Shown here: positions 23,213 through 29,214 of the stretch, piece after piece | How positions within the stretch are numbered: the stretch's first letter is position 1 | Layout of the letters: each line of letters starts with the position of its first letter | Assembly (NCBI GenBank): GCA_002420015.1 | Contig: DIHF01000074.1 | Span: 1 to 29,214, forward strand | Origin: Micavibrio sp. UBA5703 | GTDB lineage: Bacteria > Pseudomonadota > Alphaproteobacteria > Micavibrionales > Micavibrionaceae | Direction of reading: 5' to 3' | Length of the DNA stretch: 29,214 nucleotides | Notes under the pieces: model-generated | Seen by the model: only the letters and a program-made list of their open reading frames with translations | Databases searched by the model: none | What the model was told of the DNA's origin: nothing | Made by a program: the position numbers and the translations under genes

Positions 23213-23523
23213 ATGAATTAATAAGGCTTGTAAGCCAATTTAATGAAGTAAGAGACTGGCGAAAATTTCACGACCCACGTTCATTAGTGTTAGCTCTATG
23301 TGGTGAGATTGGCGAGCTAGCCCAACTCTTTAGGTGGTGTACTGCCTCGGGGAGAAAACTTTCCATCTCCAAACGCAAGGCAGTAGAGGGTGAAATTGCA
23401 GATATTCTAATTTTCCTACTATCCCTTTGCGTAGAACTTGACATTAACCCAGAGCAAGTATTGAAGGACAAAATCAAAGAAAACGAAAAACGTTTTCCTG
23501 TAAAAGGAAAAGAAGCAAAATGA
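23209..23523 (+). CDS. MazG-like nucleotide pyrophosphohydrolase
   Basis: This 104-residue all-alpha NTP pyrophosphohydrolase is of the MazG/dCTPase group. It converts a (d)NTP to the monophosphate and pyrophosphate. The metal-binding pairs are E33-I-G-E36 in CGEIGELAQLF and E62-I-A-D65 in GEIADILIFLL. The KENEKRFP motif near the end is typical of dCTP pyrophosphatase-type members. Length fits a single-domain enzyme acting as a dimer or tetramer. It overlaps both neighbours by four bases (ATGA), so the three proteins are made together. A nucleotide-hydrolysing enzyme beside a radical SAM enzyme and a nucleotide kinase points to nucleotide pool editing or modified-nucleotide synthesis. Which nucleotide it uses cannot be read from the sequence. 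Confidence 0.88.
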   Translation: MNELIRLVSQFNEVRDWRKFHDPRSLVLALCGEIGELAQLFRWCTASGRKLSISKRKAVEGEIADILIFLLSLCVELDINPEQVLKDKIKENEKRFPVKGKEAK

Positions 23524-25277
23524 CCCCCCGTGACTTTCAGGCCAAAATTATCCTCTCAGCAATTGCAAGAGGCGCTCATGCTATTGGAGATATAGCAAGA
23601 AACTCTTATGGTGTTTACCCTCTTGAATTACTTGACATCCTGAAGGAGCTAACACAAGCAGGAGAGGTAGATTATGTAGATGACGGTTATTATTTAGTGA
23701 AACCTGCTGGCCAAGGTAGTGGCTTAGTTGGAGGGGGGGCATCACAGAGACTCTTGTTACCGGAACCCCATCCTCTTGATTACGATTGGCGATTCGACAG
23801 GGCTACTACCAAAACGTTAGTCGATCTGGTGATGACTGAATGTTATAGCCAAGGATCGGTGTTGCTTATAGGGGCGCCCTCTGTATTTATTGAGTTAAGT
23901 CGACGCAAGAACGCTCCTTATACTACACTTATAGATGGTAGCAGCGAACTGATTGACTATCTCAACCGATTGGGTTTACCTAAGTCGCTGAAAGCCATCG
24001 CTTGCGATTTGATGTCAGATTCTTTATGGGAGCCTGATAGGCAGATAAATATAGTTGTTTGCGATCCTCCTTGGTACACTGAGTATTACGCTGTGTTTTT
24101 GGCTCAGGCATCTTATGCTACTTCAATTGGCGCTATAATTGCCGTAAGCCTGCTACCAATAAACACACGGCCACGCGCAATTCAAGACAGATGGGAGATC
24201 ATTGAAATTGCCCACAAGCTGGGCTTACACATTCAGCATATTGAAAGCGCTAAAGTCCGCTACCAGACCCCAGGTTTTGAAGCTGCTTCCTTGTACTCTG
24301 CTGGTATAAATACGAATGGTGATTGGCGACAAGGTGACTTGGTTATCTTTAGAAAAACAGATAATCCAACACAAAAAACAGTTTTAGATATTCTTGCATC
24401 CGCCCGTTCTTATACTGGTGAAGACAGAGAATGGGCAGAGATTTTACTTGGAACCTATAAAGTTAAATTGCGCGGCCCCTTTGATGACTATGATTCTCAG
24501 CCTGCAGTGATTTCTATTGAGAAAGAGGATACGCTTCCAACGGTAAGCCGTCGCTATGCAGGCAGGAAAGCAGTTGATATTTGGTTTTGGGATAATAGAG
24601 TGTTTGGACTTAAAGGCAAAGCGTCTTTTTGGGCAGCCTTACATACAATAGCAGGGAGACCTATACCAGCTTCTCTAGCTGCCATTGTAGATCAGCATTA
24701 TGATCTCGCACTAAAGCTTTTGAAAGAGAACATGTCATTCCCGAGCGATATTCCTTCACAATCTTACGTACCCCAAGTCTCTACGCTTGAGACATTGAAG
24801 AGCGAACTCGACGTAGACAAAATTTTGAGTATTGAAGATCTAAAGGAGATGTGTAGAAGATTTAGTATCGTTGGTCATCTCGCCATATTAACTAAATCAT
24901 ATCTTGATAAGATCATTTCGAGGCAGAAAACAATAGAGTCTCGATTTAGCAAGGTTCGTATACCTCCATTCCAAATGATAAAAAACGGAGATGTGCTTTT
25001 CCTTAAGGAGACATCAGGGCCGATCCTAGCAGTTGCTCTTGTAGCAGACGTACAATTCTTTGGTTCTATGGAACCTAATGATGCAACATTGATAATGCAG
25101 CAATATAGCGCCGGGCTGGCTCTCGAAGAACCATTTAAACAAGCTAAACAAAAAAGTAAATATGCCACTTTAGTGCATATTAGCGAAGTCTTACCAGTCA
25201 ACCCCATATCGGTTGTAAAGTCAGATAGAAGACCTTGGATTGTTCTCAATTATGAAGCGCGCAACAACCTATTTTAG
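23520..25277 (+). CDS. Winged-helix / methyltransferase-like / PUA-like fusion protein
   Basis: I do not recognise a named family for this 585-residue protein. By motif it has three parts. Residues 1-62 look like a winged helix (IILSAIARGAHAIGDIARNS, then LDILKELTQAGEVDYVDDG). Residues about 85-280 look like a Rossmann-fold methyltransferase or aminopropyltransferase: GSVLLIGAPS in the SAM-loop position, an acidic TTLIDGSS strand, and VVCDPPWYTEYY at 180-191. This winged-helix plus DPPW/Y layout resembles the branched-polyamine synthase family (DUF43). Residues about 475-585 (IPPFQMIKNGDVLFLKE...RRPWIVLNYE) have the look of an ASCH/EVE-type PUA fold, which in other proteins binds RNA or modified bases. 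The middle 290-470 is helical. It overlaps the MazG-like gene by four bases and the kinase gene by 26. Confidence 0.65.
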   Translation: MTPRDFQAKIILSAIARGAHAIGDIARNSYGVYPLELLDILKELTQAGEVDYVDDGYYLVKPAGQGSGLVGGGASQRLLLPEPHPLDYDWRFDRATTKTLVDLVMTECYSQGSVLLIGAPSVFIELSRRKNAPYTTLIDGSSELIDYLNRLGLPKSLKAIACDLMSDSLWEPDRQINIVVCDPPWYTEYYAVFLAQASYATSIGAIIAVSLLPINTRPRAIQDRWEIIEIAHKLGLHIQHIESAKVRYQTPGFEAASLYSAGINTNGDWRQGDLVIFRKTDNPTQKTVLDILASARSYTGEDREWAEILLGTYKVKLRGPFDDYDSQPAVISIEKEDTLPTVSRRYAGRKAVDIWFWDNRVFGLKGKASFWAALHTIAGRPIPASLAAIVDQHYDLALKLLKENMSFPSDIPSQSYVPQVSTLETLKSELDVDKILSIEDLKEMCRRFSIVGHLAILTKSYLDKIISRQKTIESRFSKVRIPPFQMIKNGDVLFLKETSGPILAVALVADVQFFGSMEPNDATLIMQQYSAGLALEEPFKQAKQKSKYATLVHISEVLPVNPISVVKSDRRPWIVLNYEARNNLF

Positions 25278-25794
25278 AATCATAAGTGTAGCAGGACAGA
25301 TAGGATCTGGCAAAACAAGTTTAGCAAACGAACTCTGCAAGATCTTAAATGCCAAGATGGTTTCTTTCGGTGATTATGTACGGTCAGAGGCAACTGGCAG
25401 AAATATGCCTCTAGATCGCACCTCTTTACAGCATCTTGGAGGAAGTTTGATCTCTGAGTTAGGCTATCTTGAGTTTGTAAAGCGTGTTCTTAGTATGGTA
25501 GAGCCACATCCTTTTATGATAGTAGATGGGATAAGGCATACTGAAGTATGGAGAGCTTTACATTCTTTATTTCCTAAGAGTTTACTGGTATACCTTGATA
25601 TAACAGAAACAATTCGCTTGGAGAGGTTAAGGGATAGGGACAATCTTGATATTGACTCAATCAGAGCAGCAATGGATCACCCGATGGAAAAAAACATTCC
25701 CTTGCTCCGTGATTTGGCTGACATTGTTCTTCAATTGAGTAGTATAAGTGAAATGACAGCAAAAATAGTGAAGCTGGTTGATGAAGCCCAATAA
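25252..25794 (+). CDS. P-loop nucleotide kinase-like protein
   Basis: This 180-residue protein carries VAGQIGSGKTSLANELC (Walker A), then MVSFGDYVRSEA in the position of the nucleotide-binding SxGDxxR motif of adenylate/dephospho-CoA-type kinases. MIVDGIRH is the Walker B-like strand, and an Arg-rich lid follows (RLERLRDRDN). It should phosphorylate a nucleoside monophosphate or related substrate. I start at ATG 25252, which overlaps the preceding gene by 26 bases. A TTG at 25240 would add four residues. Neither has a strong ribosome site, so translation is probably coupled. In this operon the kinase could recharge the product left by the MazG-like enzyme or by the radical SAM step. That pathway is inference. 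No terminator is evident after it. Confidence 0.78.
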   Translation: MKRATTYFRIISVAGQIGSGKTSLANELCKILNAKMVSFGDYVRSEATGRNMPLDRTSLQHLGGSLISELGYLEFVKRVLSMVEPHPFMIVDGIRHTEVWRALHSLFPKSLLVYLDITETIRLERLRDRDNLDIDSIRAAMDHPMEKNIPLLRDLADIVLQLSSISEMTAKIVKLVDEAQ

Positions 25795-25923
25795 TACATC
25801 ATAGATAATTCGCCCTCAGCCTACTCTATGTTACAGATGACCGCTCAACTCAACATTACACGGCCAACCCTTCCTTCCCCGCCCACCAAAACACTGGCCT
25901 TTTCGGGCGGAATCCGCTATACA

Positions 25924-25951
25924 ACTTAACAAAAGACTTATTTTGTTAAGT
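25924..25951. promoter_or_regulatory. dif-like recombination site (11-6-11)
   Basis: ACTTAACAAAA (25924-25934), spacer GACTTA and TTTTGTTAAGT (25941-25951) form a perfect 11-bp inverted repeat with a 6-bp centre, extendable to 12 bp. This is the geometry of Xer/dif sites. The right arm agrees with the XerD arm of E. coli dif (TTATGTTAAAT) at 9 of 11 positions. It ends 13 bases before a tyrosine recombinase gene. It may be the site for plasmid dimer resolution or integration, and may also be an operator for the gene. Confidence 0.75.
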
Positions 25952-25964
25952 TTAAACGGAGAAT

Positions 25965-26684
25965 ATGCCGAAGATTGCCAAGAAAACGAACACCGCCGCG
26001 TCCGGACGGGCGAAGCCCGCGGCGCTTCGGCTTGTGCCGAATGAGGGAGAGCAAGGCGAAAAAACACGGGATCGAAAGGCCGATCGCGCCCGGAGAATGG
26101 AGCGGTTAAAATTTCTGACCGTGGACGAGTGGCGCAGGTTTTTTGCCGCGATGGAGAGCCGCCGCGACCGAGCCCTGTTTTTGATCGCCTACCGGCACGG
26201 CTTGCGCGCCTCGGAAGTCGGATTGCTCCACCGTACGGATTTTGACGAGAAGCAGCACCGGCTGAACGTTCACCGGCTCAAGGGATCATTGCCGGGTGTC
26301 CATAAGATGCAGGCGGACGAGGTGAAGGCGTTGAAGGAATATCTGCGGGAGCGGAAGCGCCAAGCCGAGAAGAAGGGCGTGGATGACGTGAATCCCCTGC
26401 TCTTTCCTGATCGCTACGGCAACGCCATTTCCCGCTTTGCCCTCGATTGGCTTATGCGTCGCAATTATGGTGTGAAAGCCGATCTGCCCACGGAAAAGCG
26501 ACATTTCCACGTGCTCAAGCACTCGATCGCCGTTCACCTGCTCGACGCTGGCGCCGATCTGCGCTTCGTGCAGGACTGGCTCGGCCACGCCGACATCGGC
26601 AATACCGTCATCTACGCCACGCTCACCAGCAAGACGCGCGACGAAAAAGCCCGCGCGCTGTTTATGAAGATGCCGAGGCTTTAA
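25965..26684 (+). CDS. Tyrosine recombinase (Xer/integrase type), catalytic domain only
   Basis: This is a site-specific DNA recombinase that probably resolves plasmid dimers at the adjacent palindrome, or integrates the plasmid. The 239-residue protein shows R81 (HGLRASEV), a candidate Lys (K106), H182-V-L-K185-H186, H208 (WLGHADIG) and nucleophile Y217 (VIYATL). The usual HxxR is HxxK here, so the second catalytic Arg is replaced by Lys. The first 45 residues are Lys/Ala-rich and probably disordered. The usual core-binding domain of about 90 residues is absent, so DNA contacts by the N-terminus must differ from XerC/D. GGAG precedes the ATG by five bases. Base composition returns to GC-rich backbone values. 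Confidence 0.88.
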   Translation: MPKIAKKTNTAASGRAKPAALRLVPNEGEQGEKTRDRKADRARRMERLKFLTVDEWRRFFAAMESRRDRALFLIAYRHGLRASEVGLLHRTDFDEKQHRLNVHRLKGSLPGVHKMQADEVKALKEYLRERKRQAEKKGVDDVNPLLFPDRYGNAISRFALDWLMRRNYGVKADLPTEKRHFHVLKHSIAVHLLDAGADLRFVQDWLGHADIGNTVIYATLTSKTRDEKARALFMKMPRL

Positions 26685-26723
26685 GGCTAGTATTCGGAAA
26701 AAGGGCTATGGCTTGGATTCTAA

Positions 26724-27227
26724 TTACGAAAAGGTGAATACCAAAATATATTGAAGGCCCTTGTCGGCCAGAAGCTTTTCCAAAGACCCAATGCGACTGG
26801 CGGGCGTGTCTATCAGGACAATCCACGTTACCCACTCCCGTGAATATCCGGCTGTCTGGCCTATCAGCCGGTTCCGCTCGTTTTTTGAAAGGTTAACTTT
26901 GACTTCCAGAGCGAGCAGGTCATTGATGAGAATGTCGGGCTTGCCTTCCCGCGTGTTGGGAAACATCTCGATTTCAAAATCGGTTTCTTCATCGAGGTAA
27001 TCGAAAAGATTCTGCACGTAGTCATCTTCGGTTTCGCATCCGTCCGGCTCCCAATCATCCAGAATGGGGGCTATTTCAGAGCAGACTTCTTCCACGCCGT
27101 CAGGATCATCCTTTTCTGCCCTGCTTTTCTTCGCCTGATCGTTTTGGTTTTTTACCCACCATGCGCCAGTGAGCAAACCGCCGACCGCCAAAAACAGATG
27201 ATCTAGTTTGGGATTCTGGTCACTCAT
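26724..27227 (-). CDS. Predicted PD-(D/E)XK nuclease-like protein with membrane anchor, third gene of the RM operon
   Basis: This 167-residue acidic protein begins only 16 bases after the res stop on the same strand, so it belongs to the mod-res operon. Residues about 8-26 (HLFLAVGGLLTGAWWVK) are a possible short membrane helix. The core (FEIEMFPNTREGKPDILIND, then LLALEVKVNLSK) has the PD...ExK arrangement of restriction-like nucleases, followed by helix NERNRLIGQTAGYSREW and strand VTWIVLID. I chose ATG 27227. An alternative TTG at 27233 adds two residues. The ribosome site is weak, which suggests coupling to res. It may be an accessory nuclease, sensor or immunity component of the restriction system. 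No named family is recognised. Confidence 0.68.
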   Translation of the reverse strand: MSDQNPKLDHLFLAVGGLLTGAWWVKNQNDQAKKSRAEKDDPDGVEEVCSEIAPILDDWEPDGCETEDDYVQNLFDYLDEETDFEIEMFPNTREGKPDILINDLLALEVKVNLSKNERNRLIGQTAGYSREWVTWIVLIDTPASRIGSLEKLLADKGLQYILVFTFS

Positions 27228-27243
27228 ATGCAAAGGCCAGCTC

Positions 27244-29214
27244 TTAGCGCAAGCACTCCTTTACGGCTTTATCCAATGTGTCAACGTGAACAGGTGTTGG
27301 TGTGCCTGTCTTCATTTTCCAAACAGTGAAGCCACCCTTGATTGCCTTGCCGCGCAATTCTGACTGCTTCCCTTCACTGATAAAACGCACCTGGAGTTTT
27401 GTCTTTCCATCTTCTTGAATGTCGAAGAGTTTTCGGGCCACCGCGTCGGAGAGCAAATGGCCCCCTTTGGTATCCAGGCAGAAGATATTGCCATTTTTCC
27501 AGACAATGAAATCCGGGTAAAACGCTGTGGTGTCGCCTTCAGATAGTAGAGGAATATAGAAGCCACCACTAGAGGGGTTGCGGTGCCACACGTGGCCAGC
27601 CGCATCGAGTGCCTTCGCAAACGCCAATTCAAAGTTGTTGAAGCCCGTATAGCGTTCATACAAGCCGTTAGTAAAGGACGGAGCATTCTTCGGCACACGC
27701 AATGTACCAAACTCAAATGGCTTGCCGCTCTCGTACACCAGGTCCGAATTCTGATAGTAGGCTGCAACGATTTCGCGTGCCAGTTTCTGGGTTAATTTAT
27801 CTGCATTGCTCTGTACCTGAACACGCACGTCAAACTTCGGATCTTTGAGTTCCACCACCGTCAGGGCACGTGTCGAGTGTGATTTGATAGCCGTATTGAC
27901 CAGCCAGCGAAGGCGCATGGGATTGGTGTGTCCGTCCATTTTCCATTCAACAGAACCTGGATCGTTACCTAGCTCTTCAAGGTCTACTAGCTGAGTTGCT
28001 GTGTGGGCTTTTCCCACGGTGTCAGCGTGACCTTCGGTGAAATGGGGAAACTGGTCAATGATTTCTACGATGCGTTCGCGCGCCTCATCGGAATCGACAT
28101 AAATATGGTGCAACTCCACTTCTACGTCGTCTTTGGGCCGCAAATCAACGGCTCCTCCTCCAGCGCCGCCAAAGTTTCCCGTAATCTCAATCGGTGCGCC
28201 TTCGGATTGTAGTTTTGTCTTTACCTTGCCAATGGCTTCAGTAAAAACACTCTGATTATCCACCCGAAGGAAAAAATGAGCGCTGTTCAGCAAAGGATTT
28301 TCGTAATGGGTTGCCCCATACTGTCGTAGCACTCTACCGATGATCTGCTCAACCTGAATAGATGATCCCATGCTTTTGTCAATGTAGGCTAAATAACACG
28401 CTGGATCATCCCAGCCTTCCTGTAAGGAAAGGTTGAAAATAATGTGCTGATAATTCCCGGCTTGGAAATCGTCAAAATCGTTTTCGCCTTTTGAAAACAG
28501 GTTCACTTCATCTGGCTTGTTTCCATCTACGAAAGTCAGATTGGCATAGATGGCGATGTCTTTAGGCGAAATGCCCTTTTCTTCAACCAAGTAGCGCCAG
28601 ATACGAATTGGCGGCGCGATGCGATGCTCAAAAGGCTTGCTCCCATCGTCCTTTTCGCCGTCATCCGCGATATTGGTCTTACAGACGTAGATGGCCTTTG
28701 GCTTGAAGCTCAGACCACGGTTGACGATTTCTTCGTTGAGAACCTGCAAGCGCTGTATAAGGTCGTCAACACATCGCTCCATAGGGGCGGTCGTCCCGTC
28801 AAACTGGATGGCCTTCTTTACAAGCTCGGCTTCTACCACCTTGTCGCTACTCACCGCCGTGGTGATGAAAAATTCGGCATCTGGTGTGCCGTGTTCATTG
28901 ACCGCTTTGATTGATTCCGATGCAAAAGGCCCGGGATCGTCGGCCTCTTCGACCCAAAGTTTAATAGGCTGGATGACCGATTTTTGAAAGTTGGCTGGTA
29001 GTTTCAGCGTGGCGCTGGCCAGCAGGTAGGCATCTGGCTCCAACTCTCCCAGTAATTCGGTCTGTTGTTCTGAAAGATTGTGGCCTTCATCATAGACGAT
29101 TATTAGAGGGCGTCGGTGCCCGTCATGCTTGCGCTCAATCAAACGCCGCCAAGGAGATTGGTCACCAAACAGATCGTTTTCTCTTTTGTAGATATTCAGT
29201 GAGCCTGCGGACTG
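27244..29214 (-). CDS. res: Type III restriction subunit Res, C-terminal part (joins 1-508)
   Basis: This is the continuation of Res from the other end of the window. The helicase motif II is IIVYDEGH (residues 171-178 of the joined protein). Motif VI appears as VEQIIGRVLRQYG. The endonuclease domain near the C-terminus carries FYPDFIVWKNGNIFCLDTKGG, the PD...DxK active site of type III enzymes, so both ATPase and nuclease parts are intact. The frame is open through the right window edge. Counting positions 29106-29214 as copies of 1-109, the reading frame joins exactly to the N-terminal segment. No frameshift or stop is seen. TAA at 27246-27244 is followed by the nuclease-like gene. Confidence 0.95.
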   Translation of the reverse strand, partial: QSAGSLNIYKRENDLFGDQSPWRRLIERKHDGHRRPLIIVYDEGHNLSEQQTELLGELEPDAYLLASATLKLPANFQKSVIQPIKLWVEEADDPGPFASESIKAVNEHGTPDAEFFITTAVSSDKVVEAELVKKAIQFDGTTAPMERCVDDLIQRLQVLNEEIVNRGLSFKPKAIYVCKTNIADDGEKDDGSKPFEHRIAPPIRIWRYLVEEKGISPKDIAIYANLTFVDGNKPDEVNLFSKGENDFDDFQAGNYQHIIFNLSLQEGWDDPACYLAYIDKSMGSSIQVEQIIGRVLRQYGATHYENPLLNSAHFFLRVDNQSVFTEAIGKVKTKLQSEGAPIEITGNFGGAGGGAVDLRPKDDVEVELHHIYVDSDEARERIVEIIDQFPHFTEGHADTVGKAHTATQLVDLEELGNDPGSVEWKMDGHTNPMRLRWLVNTAIKSHSTRALTVVELKDPKFDVRVQVQSNADKLTQKLAREIVAAYYQNSDLVYESGKPFEFGTLRVPKNAPSFTNGLYERYTGFNNFELAFAKALDAAGHVWHRNPSSGGFYIPLLSEGDTTAFYPDFIVWKNGNIFCLDTKGGHLLSDAVARKLFDIQEDGKTKLQVRFISEGKQSELRGKAIKGGFTVWKMKTGTPTPVHVDTLDKAVKECLR
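29106..29214. repeat. Contig-end overlap (right copy)
   Basis: This is the same 109 bases as 1-109 with T at 29200 where the left copy has C at 95. Removing one copy closes a circle of 29,105 bp. Confidence 0.9.

Noticed and set aside
1..29214. End repeats as terminal repeats of a linear phage or plasmid
   Set aside because: The repeat lies inside an intact gene that reads through the join. There are no phage structural genes or telomere genes, and iterons with ParA fit a circular plasmid.

Overview
The window is very probably one complete circular plasmid. The first 109 bases recur at 29106-29214 with a single difference (position 95 C, position 29200 T), and a type III restriction gene cut at both ends reads through the join in frame. 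Closing the contig gives a circle of about 29,105 bp. The host is a bacterium, judging by Shine-Dalgarno sites, sigma70-like promoters, iteron replication and ParA partition. The backbone is GC-rich (67% in one 60-base line counted near 15.0 kb). One accessory island is clearly AT-richer (38% in one line counted near 22.75 kb). I cannot assign a phylum from sequence alone.

Layout. (1) A minus-strand defence and stability block crosses the join: a small ribbon-helix-helix-like protein (3.7-3.9 kb), an antitoxin/PIN-toxin pair (2.6-3.4 kb), type III mod (0.5-2.5 kb), res (508 through the join to 27244), and a third gene with a PD-(D/E)XK-like motif (26.7-27.2 kb). (2) From 4.0 to 5.6 kb lie an ArdC-type antirestriction gene and a DUF3800 gene. 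(3) From 6.0 to 7.3 kb lie a four-helix membrane protein and an unknown protein. About 1 kb without a credible gene follows (7.3-8.3 kb), dense in long inverted repeats. (4) From 8.3 to 13.4 kb is an apparent operon: a membrane/coiled-coil protein, a TraG/VirD4-like ATPase with a very large Ser/Thr/Gly/Glu-rich insertion, and a replication-relaxation-like protein. (5) Two tandem paralogous unknown genes lie on the minus strand (13.4-14.4 kb). (6) A second, more typical TraG/VirD4 coupling ATPase (14.6-16.1 kb) is followed by the replication initiator (16.2-17.4 kb), ten 22-bp iterons (17459-17760), parA and a small partition partner (18.1-19.2 kb), and a TOPRIM primase-like gene (19.2-20.4 kb). 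(7) The mobilisation module is a candidate oriT (20.55-20.61 kb), mobC and a MOBP-type relaxase. (8) An AT-rich cargo operon (22.2-25.8 kb) has four overlapping genes: radical SAM enzyme, MazG-like NTP pyrophosphohydrolase, winged-helix/methyltransferase-like/PUA-like fusion, and P-loop nucleotide kinase. (9) A dif-like 11-6-11 palindrome sits just upstream of a tyrosine recombinase (25.9-26.7 kb).

How it works together. Replication is by the initiator at phased iterons. Segregation is by ParA and its partner, with probable dimer resolution by the recombinase at its own site and post-segregational killing by the PIN pair and the restriction system. Spread is by mobilisation using a resident conjugation apparatus: relaxase, MobC and coupling proteins are present, but no VirB-type channel genes. 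ArdC would protect incoming DNA in a new host, while the type III system excludes competitors.

The most interesting part is the cargo operon. Its domain set (base or nucleotide chemistry, dNTP hydrolysis, nucleotide phosphorylation, possible modified-base reader) suggests an undescribed nucleotide-modification or antiviral pathway. That is inference from domains and operon structure only. A family of TTTCCACC/GGAAA palindromic repeats is scattered between genes and has entered the coding region of the partition partner.
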